Origin: Bradyrhizobium sp. LTSP885
Lineage (GTDB): Bacteria; Pseudomonadota; Alphaproteobacteria; Rhizobiales; Xanthobacteraceae
Length of the DNA: 64,000 nt
Direction of reading: 5' to 3'
Assembly (NCBI RefSeq): GCF_000938305.1
Contig: NZ_JYMT01000042.1
Span: 676,424 to 740,423 of the forward strand
Shown here one piece after another: positions 7,202 through 15,813 of this stretch (position 1 is its first letter; each line of letters begins with the position of its first letter). The translations under genes were made by a program, and so were the position numbers. A model generated the notes under the pieces. The model was not told the origin of the DNA. It saw only the letters and a list, made by a program, of their open reading frames with translations, and ran no database searches.

Positions 7202-7999
7202 ATGCCCTGGACCATTGAGCGCAAGCACCCGCATGTGGCGGTGGTGACCATGAATACCAACAAGGTCAACGCGCAAAATCCGGCTTTCTTCGCCGATCTC
7301 CATGCAGCATTCGACCGTCTCGAAGCCGAGTTCGATGATTGCGCCGTTGTCTTGACCGGATCGGGTGCGGTCTTCACGGCAGGCCTCGACTTTGACCATC
7401 ACTTTCCGTTGTTCGCGCGCCGATCGCTCGAGGAGATTGACGCCTGGTTCGACGCTTATCGCGCTACGAACCTGCGTCTGTTCACGTACCCAAGACCCAC
7501 TGTGGCGGCAATCAACGGCCACGCCTATGCCGGCGGGCTGGTTACTGCGCTCGATTGCGATCACCGGATAGCTGGCGAAGGTCCGCTCCAGTTCTCATTG
7601 AACGAGGTGCCCATCGGCATCCCGATGCCGGCCGTCTACTGCGAGATCATCAAGCACGCGGTCGGCCCGCGCGCGGCATTCGAATTGACCTTGTTCGGTC
7701 AAATCTACGATCTCGCGGCCGCGACCCGAATGGGCATTGTTCAGCAGACGGTCGCACCGGATAAGTTGCTGGTCGCGGCCGTCGCATGGGCCGCCCTGGT
7801 GCCTCCGGATTGCTATACGGCTTATGCTTTCTCGAAACGCGCGATACAGGCAACCGCCATGGTAGCTATCGACAATGCCGCTCGCCTTGATCGAGATTGG
7901 CTATCGCGCGGCATGTCGGATCTCGGAAGCATCCGTGCTCACGCACGACGCTACAAGGAACTGAAGGGCAAGGACATCACTTGGCCACTGCCCGTCTAG
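7202..7999 (+). CDS. Enoyl-CoA hydratase/isomerase (crotonase) family protein
   Basis: 265 residues of the crotonase fold. The two oxyanion-hole segments are visible: the first around residues 53-62 (GSGAVFTAGLDF) and the second near residue 104 (NGHAYAGG). The usual catalytic Glu positions of hydratases are not obvious, so the reaction (hydration, isomerisation or thioester hydrolysis of an acyl-CoA) cannot be fixed. The ATG at 7202 follows a purine-rich AGAGGA. It stands alone between the AraC gene and the chromate operon. Family certain, substrate unknown. Confidence 0.85.
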   Translation: MPWTIERKHPHVAVVTMNTNKVNAQNPAFFADLHAAFDRLEAEFDDCAVVLTGSGAVFTAGLDFDHHFPLFARRSLEEIDAWFDAYRATNLRLFTYPRPTVAAINGHAYAGGLVTALDCDHRIAGEGPLQFSLNEVPIGIPMPAVYCEIIKHAVGPRAAFELTLFGQIYDLAAATRMGIVQQTVAPDKLLVAAVAWAALVPPDCYTAYAFSKRAIQATAMVAIDNAARLDRDWLSRGMSDLGSIRAHARRYKELKGKDITWPLPV

Positions 8000-8225
8000 A
8001 GATGGTTCCTGCGTCTGCTTCGGTCTAAAGCGCCGGTTTGATTCCCTCGCCGGCCGTTTGCGCTCTGCCCCGATCGGCGGAAATCACAACACTGGCCCGA
8101 CTGGTCCGTTACGACTCGCAATAACAATCGCGCTCGTCCGGGTGCGACGCCCCTTTGCTCAGTTCCGTGACGACTGTTGTAACGACCACTTCGCGATTCC
8201 TTGAGACCGTTCCCGCACACCGAGG
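8000..8225. other. Intergenic region upstream of the chromate operon
   Basis: 226 bases. An element resembling a tRNA T-arm (8031-8055) lacks a cloverleaf. No open frame with a credible start is seen. The chr promoter lies at its right edge. Confidence 0.4.
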
Positions 8226-8254
8226 TTGACACAGCGAACGGCAGGGTTTCTATT
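8226..8254 (+). promoter_or_regulatory. Candidate promoter of the chromate operon
   Basis: TTGACA at 8226-8231 and TCTATT at 8249-8254 are separated by 17 bases, about 77 bases upstream of the first ATG. The -35 is a perfect sigma-70 match and the -10 is weaker. Confidence 0.45.
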
Positions 8255-8330
8255 TGGGGCACGGGGAAGTGCGATCTCCCCGCGAGGCGACATGCCCAAG
8301 AATCGCGTCCTGGTTCACCAAGGGCGCATC

Positions 8331-9149
8331 ATGTCATCATACACTGCAATCTCATCCGAAAAACTATCCCGACTTATTGGAACGGCCAACGCGCCGGCCC
8401 TCATCGATGTTCGCATTGATGAGGATTTCGCCGCCGATCCGCGGCTGATACCCGGCGCGGTGCGCCGATCGCATCTCGACGTCCAGGACTGGGCCTCGCG
8501 CATGACCGGCCAGTCCGTCGTTGTCATTTGCCAGAAAGGGAAGAAGCTCAGCGAAGGCACCGCCGCGTTGCTGCGCTGTGCCAGCGTCGAGGCCGAAGTC
8601 CTCGAAGGCGGGCATCTCGGCTGGACGGGCGCGGAACTGCCGGCCGTCCCGGCCGACAAGATTCCCAAACGTGACGGACGCGGCCGCACGGTCTGAGTCA
8701 CGCGTTCGCGCCCCAAGATCGACCGCATTGCGTGCCCGTGGCTGATCCGCCGCTTCATCGATCCCGCCGCTGTCTTCCTCTTTGTGACGGCCCCTGAGGT
8801 TGAGGCGGTCGCCGAGCGCTTTGGGGCAACACCGTTCGACATCGAGAACGTGTTCTGGAGCCATCGCGGCGAACTCTGCACGTTCGACGTGATGGTCCAG
8901 GAATTCGGGCTCTCGACGCCGCCGCTGGAGCGGCTTGCGACGATGGTCCGGGCCGCCGATACCGGGCGGCTTGACCTCTCCCCGGAGGCGCCCGGATTGC
9001 TCGCGGCATCGCTTGGCCTGTCGCGGATGTATGACGACGACCTCGAACAGCTGAGCGCCGGCCTTCTCCTCTACGACGCCTTCTTTCGCTGGTGCCGCGA
9101 CGCGACCAAGGAGACGCACAATTGGCCGACCAACAAGGTGAAGCCATGA
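8331..9149 (+). pseudogene. chrB: Rhodanese-ChrB chromate-resistance fusion interrupted by in-frame TGA
   Basis: Residues 1-121 from the ATG at 8331 form a rhodanese domain (PALIDVRIDEDFAADPRLIPGA) with the active-site Cys in VICQKGKK. The frame stops at TGA 8694-8696 after GRGRTV, then continues in the same frame with VTRSRPKIDRIACPWLIRRF, the conserved start of the ChrB chromate-resistance domain, down to 9149. Relatives carry Trp at the stop (RTVWVTR), so a single TGG to TGA change explains the break. The C-terminal half could be made by re-initiation (GTG at 8784) or read-through. Its stop overlaps the chrA start (ATGA). An upstream in-frame ATG at 8292 is an alternative start. ChrB domains act in chromate sensing or resistance; the rhodanese half suggests sulfur or thiol chemistry. 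Confidence 0.8.
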
Positions 9150-10537
9150 CTGAAATCGCGGCCAACGAAAAAGTGCGCGTAAGGGAGTACGCGCACGGCA
9201 TCTCCTTCAATGAGGCGCTGCGGGTCTGGATTCGCGTGGCGATCCTGAGCTTCGGCGGACCGGCCGGCCAGATCGCCGTCATGCACCGCATCCTCGTCGA
9301 GGAGAAGAACTGGATTTCGGAAGGGCGTTTCCTGCATGCACTCAACTACTGCATGCTGCTGCCCGGGCCGGAGGCCCAGCAACTCGCGACCTATATCGGT
9401 TGGCTGCTGCACCGGACCGCCGGCGGCATTGTGGCGGGAGGACTGTTCATCCTGCCCGGCATCTTTGCCATCATGGGGCTCAGCTACATCTATGCCGCCT
9501 ACGGTAACGTGGGTTTCGTCGAGGCCCTGTTCTTCGGCCTGAAGGCGGCGGTGCTCGCCATCGTCATCCAGGCGGTGGTCCGCGTCGGCAAACGCGCATT
9601 GCGCAATCCAATCATGATCGGCATCGCTGCGGCCGCCTTCGTCGCGATCTTCTTTTTCGGAGCCCCCTTCCCGCTTATCATCATCGCAGCCGCCATCATC
9701 GGCTTCGTGGGGGCCCGGCTCGGCAGGCCGGAATTTGCAGCCATCGAACACGGCGGCAAGAGTTCGGCTGCAATCGATAGTATGCTCGGCGAAGCTGTCC
9801 CGGATCACGTTCGACCGAATGCGATGCGCACGCTGCGGGTTGCCGCAGTCTGGCTAACGCTCTGGCTGGTTCCAGTCTTCGTAATCCTTCTCGCTCAGGG
9901 CCCAAACGACGTGTTTAGCCAGATCGCGATCTTCTTCAGCAAGATGGCGATGGTAACGTTCGGCGGAGCCTACGCGGTGCTGGCCTACGTCGCGCAGCAG
10001 GCGGCCGAATACTATCACTGGGTAAGCCCACGCGAGATGCTCGACGGCCTCGGCATGGCGGAGACCACGCCCGGGCCGCTCATCATGGTCGTCCAGTTCG
10101 TGGGCTTCATGGCCGCGTTCCGCGAAGCCAGTGGACTATCGCCGATGCTCGCCGGAACGCTCGGCGGGTTGCTGGCGACGTGGGTGACCTTCACGCCGTG
10201 CTTCCTCTGGATCTTCGCCGGGGCGCCCTACATCGAGGCGCTCAGAGGAAACAAGGCCCTCGCCGGCGCCTTGTCCGCCATCACTGCGGCGGTCGTGGGC
10301 GTCATCCTCAATCTCTCGATCTGGTTCGCACTGCATACGCTGTTCCGGCAGACCTTTCCGGTCCATGGATTCGGCCTGTCGTTCGACGCGCCCGTACTGA
10401 GCAGCGTCGACCTTCCGGCGCTTGCCCTGTCGCTCGCCGCGGCCATCGCGATCTTTCGCTTCAAGGTGGGGATGCTGATCGTCCTCGCCGCGTCATGCAT
10501 CGCGGGCGTCCTGATGCGTCTGGCCGGCGTCATCTGA
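9146..10537 (+). CDS. chrA: Chromate transporter ChrA, long-chain type
   Basis: 463 residues with two homologous CHR halves and about ten to twelve membrane segments. The first half shows SFGGPAGQIAVMH and LPGPEAQQLA; the second shows TFGGAYAVLAYVAQQA and ETTPGPLIMV, the paired signature of chromate efflux pumps. It exports chromate from the cytoplasm using the membrane potential. Its ATG overlaps the TGA of the ChrB part by four bases, so the two should be translationally coupled. That makes the upstream nonsense codon relevant to its expression. The SOD gene follows 54 bases later. Confidence 0.93.
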   Translation: MTEIAANEKVRVREYAHGISFNEALRVWIRVAILSFGGPAGQIAVMHRILVEEKNWISEGRFLHALNYCMLLPGPEAQQLATYIGWLLHRTAGGIVAGGLFILPGIFAIMGLSYIYAAYGNVGFVEALFFGLKAAVLAIVIQAVVRVGKRALRNPIMIGIAAAAFVAIFFFGAPFPLIIIAAAIIGFVGARLGRPEFAAIEHGGKSSAAIDSMLGEAVPDHVRPNAMRTLRVAAVWLTLWLVPVFVILLAQGPNDVFSQIAIFFSKMAMVTFGGAYAVLAYVAQQAAEYYHWVSPREMLDGLGMAETTPGPLIMVVQFVGFMAAFREASGLSPMLAGTLGGLLATWVTFTPCFLWIFAGAPYIEALRGNKALAGALSAITAAVVGVILNLSIWFALHTLFRQTFPVHGFGLSFDAPVLSSVDLPALALSLAAAIAIFRFKVGMLIVLAASCIAGVLMRLAGVI

Positions 10538-10591
10538 AAAGCTGAGGTTCAAGACGGGGACATCGGGGGCGGCGAACAAATGGAGGACCTA

Positions 10592-11311
10592 ATGACAGTG
10601 AACAACGAGCGCCGGGATTTCATCAGAGGCGTTGGTGCGGCCGCGGCATCAACTGCGATTCTTGCGGGGACACCTGCCCTTGCGCAGGCCATTCAGGAGA
10701 CAGGAGTAAGGCCAATGGCGTACCAGGCCAAGGGGATGCCGTTCGATCCGAAATCCATCACCGGCATCTCGGAGAAGGTTCTCGTCAGCCACTACGAGAA
10801 CAACTATGTCGGCGCCGTGAAGCGGTTGAATGCGATCGGCGCGCAGCTCGCCGAGCTCGATTTCGCGAAAGCTCCGAATTTCGTCATCAATGGACTGAAA
10901 CGCGAGGAGTTGATTGCCTCGAACTCGATGATCCTTCACGAGATCTATTTCGATGGGCTCGGCGGTGGCGGCAGCGCGAAGGGGCCGCTGATCGAGGCGA
11001 TCGTACGTGATTTCGGCAGCATGGAGCGATGGCGCGCCGAGTTCGCCGCGATGGGTAAGGCGGAAGGCGGCGGATCGGGTTGGGTGATCCTGTCCTACTC
11101 GCCGCGCGACAAACGGCTCGTCAACCAGTGGGCGGCCGACCATACGACGACGCTCGCCGGCGGCCGCCCGGTGCTCGTGCTCGACATGTACGAGCACGCC
11201 TATCACATGGACTATGGTGCCGCGGCCGCGCGCTATGTCGACATCTACATGGAAGCGATCAAGTGGGACAACGCCGCAAAACTGTACGAGCAATATAGCC
11301 GGGAAACCTAG
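10592..11311 (+). CDS. Fe/Mn superoxide dismutase with a Tat signal
   Basis: 239 residues. The N-terminus has a twin-arginine signal (ERRDFIRGVGAAAASTAILAG, cleavage near ALAQA), so the enzyme should fold with its metal before export to the periplasm. The metal ligands of the Fe/Mn family are present: His in LVSHYENNY, His in ILHEIYFDG, Asp and His in LDMYEHAYHMDYG. ATG 10592 is preferred over ATG 10580 because GGAGG lies 5 nt before it. Its place after chrA fits detoxification of superoxide generated when chromate is reduced. It ends 26 bases from a convergent gene. Confidence 0.9.
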   Translation: MTVNNERRDFIRGVGAAAASTAILAGTPALAQAIQETGVRPMAYQAKGMPFDPKSITGISEKVLVSHYENNYVGAVKRLNAIGAQLAELDFAKAPNFVINGLKREELIASNSMILHEIYFDGLGGGGSAKGPLIEAIVRDFGSMERWRAEFAAMGKAEGGGSGWVILSYSPRDKRLVNQWAADHTTTLAGGRPVLVLDMYEHAYHMDYGAAAARYVDIYMEAIKWDNAAKLYEQYSRET

Positions 11312-11337
11312 ATGGGCACGCGTCGCAGCGGCTCCTA

Positions 11338-12411
11338 TCAGCCGGAACCCGCTCGTTGGTTTTGAAGGATGCGGTCCTTGACCGTCCGCGCTATCGCCGC
11401 CGGCGCCTCGTCGGGGATTGCGAAGCACGAACTCGCGTTGATTTCGCAGAGGACGTGGGTGTCCGCGCCCGCCGAATCCCGTGGGCCGTAGAGGAAATCC
11501 GCGTCCCAGATCACCGGCAGCGACGCTTCATCGATATCAAGCGTTTCCATCAACTGCGGGGTCCATTTATCCTCCATCGACCTTCGCAGTGTCTGGAACA
11601 GCGAGGCATCGGGCCCATGCATCATCCGCGACCCCGGTTGCGCTTCAGGCGCGTCCGGGCCTTCCGCCGGGGGCGGCATCAAGGCCTTGATCAACTGATG
11701 ACCGAAGCCCGCGACCTTGGACCCGCTCATGTAGCAGCGGATCATTCCTTCGGGCAGACGGGGCTGGAACGCCTGGTCGATGATGCAGCCGCCCCATCCG
11801 AAATACGACTCGCAGCGGGCGATGAACGAGTCGAGCGGCATCTCCTCGGGCCGGCTGCCCCGCAGCGCATGGAGCACCCGGACCTCCGTGTCCGTATCCG
11901 GCAAAGCTTCCACCTTCCAGACGCCTTGGCCTCCGTTCCCACGGTTTTGTTTGATCACCCGCGGGCCGCCGGCCCGAAGGCGCGACGGGAATTCGATGCG
12001 GAAGGCGTCTGCGCTGTCATAGCGATGCGTGTCACCGCCCCAGCCCAAGTGGCGCGTTCGGTAGAGCACCTCCTTGACGCCCATCTTCAGAATGATGTCG
12101 GGATCTGCGCTCACCCAAGGGCCCTGCGCCGCGATCTCGCGCAGCAACGGATCGAGTGCCGAGCGCGTCTTGCCCTGGTGGATCGGGTCGACCCAGACCA
12201 GGACGCCATCCACCGCGAGCAGTTCGTTCCGGACCGCGTCGGCGAAGGCTTCGTCGTAGACAACCGGACGGGCCTCGATGCCGACAGCGGAGAGCGCTTC
12301 GAAGACGCGGATGAAACGACTGTTTTGCGGTGTTGCGTCCCGACGTGCGGTAGCGTCTCCACGCGAAAGGATTGCAACGGTCTTGTGGTGAGGAGAGTGT
12401 TCGGTGTCCAT
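11338..12411 (-). CDS. Cj0069-family ATP-grasp-like protein
   Basis: 357 residues from the chosen ATG at 12411 (TGGAG precedes it; a further in-frame ATG lies at 12480). The sequence has the look of an ATP-grasp ligase: RVIKQNRGNGGQGVWKVE resembles the ATP-binding loop, and DADFLYGPRD followed by VLCEINASSCFAIPD resembles the metal-binding Glu/Asn end of the family. Proteins of this type are annotated only as 'Cj0069 family'. The substrate is unknown. It is divergent from the permease gene at 12647. Confidence 0.65.
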   Translation of the reverse strand: MDTEHSPHHKTVAILSRGDATARRDATPQNSRFIRVFEALSAVGIEARPVVYDEAFADAVRNELLAVDGVLVWVDPIHQGKTRSALDPLLREIAAQGPWVSADPDIILKMGVKEVLYRTRHLGWGGDTHRYDSADAFRIEFPSRLRAGGPRVIKQNRGNGGQGVWKVEALPDTDTEVRVLHALRGSRPEEMPLDSFIARCESYFGWGGCIIDQAFQPRLPEGMIRCYMSGSKVAGFGHQLIKALMPPPAEGPDAPEAQPGSRMMHGPDASLFQTLRRSMEDKWTPQLMETLDIDEASLPVIWDADFLYGPRDSAGADTHVLCEINASSCFAIPDEAPAAIARTVKDRILQNQRAGSG

Positions 12412-12646
12412 GCGCAAGCTCCACGACGGATCGCGTGTCGCGCAGAGCTTGGACGGAGAGGTCTGACGGGGAGTCTGCATTGTCCCCACGACAAGTACTT
12501 TACGCGACATCGCAAGCAGGTTTCAAGACGGAGATTGCTTCGCTTGACCGTGCTCGGTAATGTCGTGACAGGGGATCATTGGAGCCTCCCCGTTTAGATG
12601 GGCCTTCCATCCAAGCGCTCGCCACCTCGTTCGGGGGAGCGACTCT

Positions 12647-13390
12647 ATGGATGGATTTTTCTTTGCGCTCTTTGCCCTCGCCGCCTTCGTCGGCGGCTTT
12701 GTCAGCGGCTTTTCCGGTTTTGCGATGGGCCTCGTCGTATCGGGCGTATGGCTGCACATCCTCACGCCGATACAAACCGCCACCTTGATCGCCGGCTACG
12801 GTCTGCTCACGCAGGGTTATGGCATCTTCAAGCTGCGCCATACAATCGACTGGCGGAAGGCTTGGCCGCTCGCGCTTGGGACCGTCATCGGCATCCCGAT
12901 CGGCGTCAGCATCCTGGCTTACCTCGACCCCACCTACCTGCGGTTCGGCGTCGGCGTGCTGCTTGAGCTTTACGCGATTTACGGCCTGACGCGGCCGGTA
13001 TTCGCTCCGATGAAGATTGGAATCGGATCTGACCTGGCGATTGGCGTTTCCAACGGCCTGCTGGGCGGCCTGACCGGCCTCGGCGGCATGATCTCGACGA
13101 TCTCGTGCCAATGGCGCGGCTGGCCCAAGGAGGTGCAGCGCGCCGTGTTTCAGCCGGTGCTGTTCATCGCGTTCGTCGTGATCTCGATCTCTCAAGCGGC
13201 TGCCGGCTCAATCACCAGAGACACGTTGGCACTGTACGCGTTGGGCATTCCATTCATGGTCGCCGGTCTCTGGTCTGGCTTCAAGCTCTTTGGAAAAATC
13301 GACGATGAGACGTTCCGCAAGTCGGTCCTGGTGCTGCTGCTGTTCGCCGGACTGTCGTTGATCGTGTCGACGGTGCCCCATGCGGGGTGA
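12647..13390 (+). CDS. TauE/SafE-family membrane permease
   Basis: 247 residues with about seven to eight membrane segments. The first segment contains the family pattern GGFVSGFSGFAMGL, and the second repeat has NGLLGGLTGLGGMIS, giving the duplicated TauE/SafE fold. Such proteins export sulfite, sulfoacetate or other small organic anions across the inner membrane. The substrate cannot be assigned here. It is a single gene, divergent from the Cj0069-family gene. Confidence 0.85.
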   Translation: MDGFFFALFALAAFVGGFVSGFSGFAMGLVVSGVWLHILTPIQTATLIAGYGLLTQGYGIFKLRHTIDWRKAWPLALGTVIGIPIGVSILAYLDPTYLRFGVGVLLELYAIYGLTRPVFAPMKIGIGSDLAIGVSNGLLGGLTGLGGMISTISCQWRGWPKEVQRAVFQPVLFIAFVVISISQAAAGSITRDTLALYALGIPFMVAGLWSGFKLFGKIDDETFRKSVLVLLLFAGLSLIVSTVPHAG

Positions 13391-13548
13391 GTTGCCGGCT
13401 CCGCGCGTTCCCGCCGGAAATCACGATCACTGATTTGCCCGCGGCACAAGATCCCGCGACAGAAGTCATTTCGTTTTTTTGTAAAGCTCGGACAATCATG
13501 TCGCGAGAATGTTGGTGTATGACTCGCAGGTCGCGCCACAAATTCGGT
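13391..13548. other. Intergenic, no gene seen
   Basis: The part of the 323-base gap between the permease and HAD genes that precedes the palindromic repeat. I see no promoter or credible small gene in it. Confidence 0.4.
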
Positions 13549-13672
13549 GTCGTCCCGGGCTTGACCCGGGACCCATAACCACAAATGCCGATTGTCGCGC
13601 GCCGCTGGGGCTACAGCTTTTTTCGACAACACAACCCTGTGGTTATGGATCCCGGCTTTCGCCGGGACGACA
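13549..13672. repeat. Paired REP-like palindromic element
   Basis: Two inverted arms flank about 50 bases. The left arm reads GTCGTCCCGGGCTTGACC and runs on to CATAACCACA. The right arm reads TGTGGTTATGG and runs on to CCGGGACGAC. Each arm holds its own small hairpin (CCCGGGCTTGACCCGGG; CCCGGCTTTCGCCGGG). This is a bacterial interspersed mosaic element of the sort scattered in Bradyrhizobium genomes. It lies 42 bases before the HAD gene. Confidence 0.75.
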
Positions 13673-13713
13673 GCGTTGATGTTGCGCATAAATTTTCGTA
13701 CACCGTTCCCGCA

Positions 13714-14340
13714 ATGACCTCCTCCCTTTCCCCCAATTCCGTCGACGTGCTGCTGTTCGATATCGGCCGCGTCGTGCTCGACATCAGCTTCGGCGAGGTG
13801 ATGGCGCGCTGGGCGCAGCACGCCGGCTGCGTGCCCGCCGACCTCGCAAAACGTTTCGTGGTCGACGACAGTTTCAAGCATCACGAGATCGGCCGGATCG
13901 ACGACGCGGCATTTTTCGCGAATCTGCGGAGCTCGCTCGGTGTCGACCTCACCGACGCGCAGTTCCTCGAGGGCTGGAACGCGATCTTCACCGGCGAGAT
14001 GACGGGCATCCGCCCCCTGCTCGCGAACGCCGCAAAGCGGATGCCGTTGTATGCCTTCTCCAACACCAACCCGGCCCATGTCGCGCATTTCTCGGCGGCC
14101 TATGCCGACCTGCTCGGCCACTTCCGGACCGTCTTCCTGTCCTCGACGATCGGCCTCCGGAAACCCGACGCCGAGGCCTATGATCATGTGGTAAAAGCGA
14201 TCGGCGTGCCGGCGTCGCGGATCCTGTTCTTCGACGACTCGGCTGCCAATATCGAAGGCGCGCGGGCGCGCGGCCTTCAGGCCATCCACGTGACATCGAC
14301 GGATGACGTGGCAAGGGCGCTGACCGCACTTGGAATTTAA
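13714..14340 (+). CDS. HAD-superfamily hydrolase
   Basis: 208 residues of a haloacid-dehalogenase type IA hydrolase. Motif I with the nucleophile Asp is LLFDIGRVVLD, motif II is SNTNPAH, motif III Lys is in LRKPDAEAY, and motif IV is LFFDDSAANIEGAR. It probably acts on a small phosphorylated compound, but the substrate is not predictable. The ATG at 13714 gives the usual length; reading further upstream would translate the palindromic repeat. It is followed after 43 bases by moeA. Confidence 0.85.
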   Translation: MTSSLSPNSVDVLLFDIGRVVLDISFGEVMARWAQHAGCVPADLAKRFVVDDSFKHHEIGRIDDAAFFANLRSSLGVDLTDAQFLEGWNAIFTGEMTGIRPLLANAAKRMPLYAFSNTNPAHVAHFSAAYADLLGHFRTVFLSSTIGLRKPDAEAYDHVVKAIGVPASRILFFDDSAANIEGARARGLQAIHVTSTDDVARALTALGI

Positions 14341-14369
14341 GAAACTTGGAATTTGAAGACTTGGAATCT
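14328..14369 (+). repeat. Three direct repeats between the HAD gene and moeA
   Basis: ACTTGGAATTT at 14328-14338 and 14344-14354, and ACTTGGAATCT at 14359-14369, spaced 16 and 15 bases. The first copy overlaps the TAA stop of the HAD gene and the last ends just before the moeA ribosome-binding site. This could be slippage-born or a binding site. Confidence 0.7.
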
Positions 14370-14383
14370 GAGGAGCTTTGCCC

Positions 14384-15595
14384 GTGGCCTTGATGCCGGT
14401 TGCCGATGCCCTCGCCGCCATTCTCGCAGGCGCCGACCCGCTGCCCGAGGAGATGGTGGCGTTGGATGCCGCCTATCACCGCACGCTGGCGCGCGACATC
14501 GCGGCGCGGCGCACCCAGCCGCCGCAGCCGATGTCTGCGATGGACGGCTATGCGGTGCGCGCGGCCGATGCGTCTGATCTCTCGGCCCGGCTCAAGGTGA
14601 TCGGTGAGGTCGCGGCCGGCCGGCCGTTCGAGCGGAGCGTCGGCGCCGGCGAAGCGGTGCGGATTTTTACCGGCGGCGTGATCCCCGATGGCGCCGATGC
14701 GATCATCATCCAGGAAGACACCCGCACCGACGGCGGCCACATCACCATCACCGAGGCCGCCGCCAAGGGCCGGCATATCCGCGCGGCCGGCGTGGATTTC
14801 CACGAGGGCGATGTGCTGCTGGCAGGCGGCAGCCACCTTTCCGACCGCGCGCTGTCGCTCGCGGCCGCGATGAACTATCCGGAGCTGCCGGTGTGCCGCC
14901 GTCCGAAGGTGGCGGTGTTGGCGACCGGCGATGAACTCGTCATGCCCGGCTCCCGCCCCGGCCTCGGCCAGATCGTCTATTCCAACGGCTATGCGCTGCG
15001 GGCGCTGGCCCGCGCCGAGGGTGCCGAGACCGTCGATCTCGGAATCGCGGCCGATACTGTGGCGTCGACCACCGCGGGGATCCGCCGGGCGCGCGACGCT
15101 GGGGCCGACGTCCTGATCACCACCGGCGGCGCCTCGGTCGGCGACCATGATCTGGTCAAGCAGTCGCTGGAGGCCGAGGGCGTCAATATGGCGTTCTGGC
15201 GGATCGCGATGCGGCCGGGCAAGCCGATGATGCATGGCCGGCTCGGGGCAATGCGGGTGATCGGCCTGCCCGGCAATCCGGTGTCGTCCTATGTCTGCGC
15301 CTTCCTGTTTCTGGTGCCCCTGATTCGCAGCCTTTGCGGCCGCAAGGCGGTTCATCATGTCCGCGAGCGCGCCCTGCTCGGCCGCGATCTCGCAGCCAAC
15401 GACCAGCGCGAGGATTATCTGCGCGCGCGGCTCGAGCAGCGCGACGACGGCACGCTGATCGCAACGCCGGTCACGCAGCAGGACAGCTCGCTGTTGGGAA
15501 ATCTCGCTGCGGCACGGGCACTTTTGATCCGCCCCCCGTTTGCGCCCGCCGCCGCCAAGGGCACGGCGTGCGAGATCCTGACAATGCCGGAGTGA
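14384..15595 (+). CDS. moeA: Molybdopterin molybdotransferase MoeA
   Basis: 403 residues. MoeA inserts molybdate into adenylated molybdopterin in the last step of molybdenum-cofactor synthesis. Marks of the family are PQPMSAMDGYAVRAAD near the N-terminus, RIFTGGVIPDGADAIIIQED, the nucleotide-binding domain VAVLATGDELV followed by ITTGGASVGDHD, and GLPGNPVSSYVCAF. The GTG at 14384 is preferred because AGGAG lies 8 bases upstream; ATG 14393 would remove three residues. The gene precedes lexA on the same strand but is separated from it by an SOS promoter. Confidence 0.94.
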   Translation: MALMPVADALAAILAGADPLPEEMVALDAAYHRTLARDIAARRTQPPQPMSAMDGYAVRAADASDLSARLKVIGEVAAGRPFERSVGAGEAVRIFTGGVIPDGADAIIIQEDTRTDGGHITITEAAAKGRHIRAAGVDFHEGDVLLAGGSHLSDRALSLAAAMNYPELPVCRRPKVAVLATGDELVMPGSRPGLGQIVYSNGYALRALARAEGAETVDLGIAADTVASTTAGIRRARDAGADVLITTGGASVGDHDLVKQSLEAEGVNMAFWRIAMRPGKPMMHGRLGAMRVIGLPGNPVSSYVCAFLFLVPLIRSLCGRKAVHHVRERALLGRDLAANDQREDYLRARLEQRDDGTLIATPVTQQDSSLLGNLAAARALLIRPPFAPAAAKGTACEILTMPE

Positions 15596-15658
15596 GGCTT
15601 TCGCAGTAGCCGCGCATCGGGAGTGCCAGTTACGTTCACCTGAAATTAAGTGGTTGCG

Positions 15659-15673
15659 GAACACATATCGAAC
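15659..15673 (+). promoter_or_regulatory. LexA box (GAAC-N7-GAAC) upstream of lexA
   Basis: GAAC-ACATATC-GAAC is the direct-repeat LexA operator used by alphaproteobacteria. It lies about 140 bases before the lexA ATG, as expected for autorepression. Confidence 0.85.
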
Positions 15674-15813
15674 ATATAGTGTCCGTTCATGATTTGTTTC
15701 GAGTACTGGTGTCACCAAATGGGAGTCCATCTCGGAGTTTCGCGCTCCCGAGATCCGGCTTTCTTCTGAAGTCTCGGAATCGAACGACGCTACCAACCGG
15801 GGGAATGCTCGAG

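Noticed and set aside
8031..8055. Similar GGTTTGATTCCC element after the crotonase gene, making a possible flanking pair
   Set aside because: The two elements differ in length and pairing, and the second is better read as a small 5-bp hairpin. No direct repeat typical of an excised element was found.
8694..8696. Selenocysteine at the TGA in the rhodanese-ChrB gene
   Set aside because: Relatives have Trp, not Cys, at this place and no SECIS-like hairpin was evident downstream.
12500..13195. Long open frame antisense to the TauE/SafE gene
   Set aside because: It is a composition-driven shadow; the plus-strand product has clear membrane helices and family motifs.
13988..15796. 602-codon frame antisense to moeA and the HAD gene
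   Set aside because: It covers two genes with full motif sets on the other strand and has no domain of its own.
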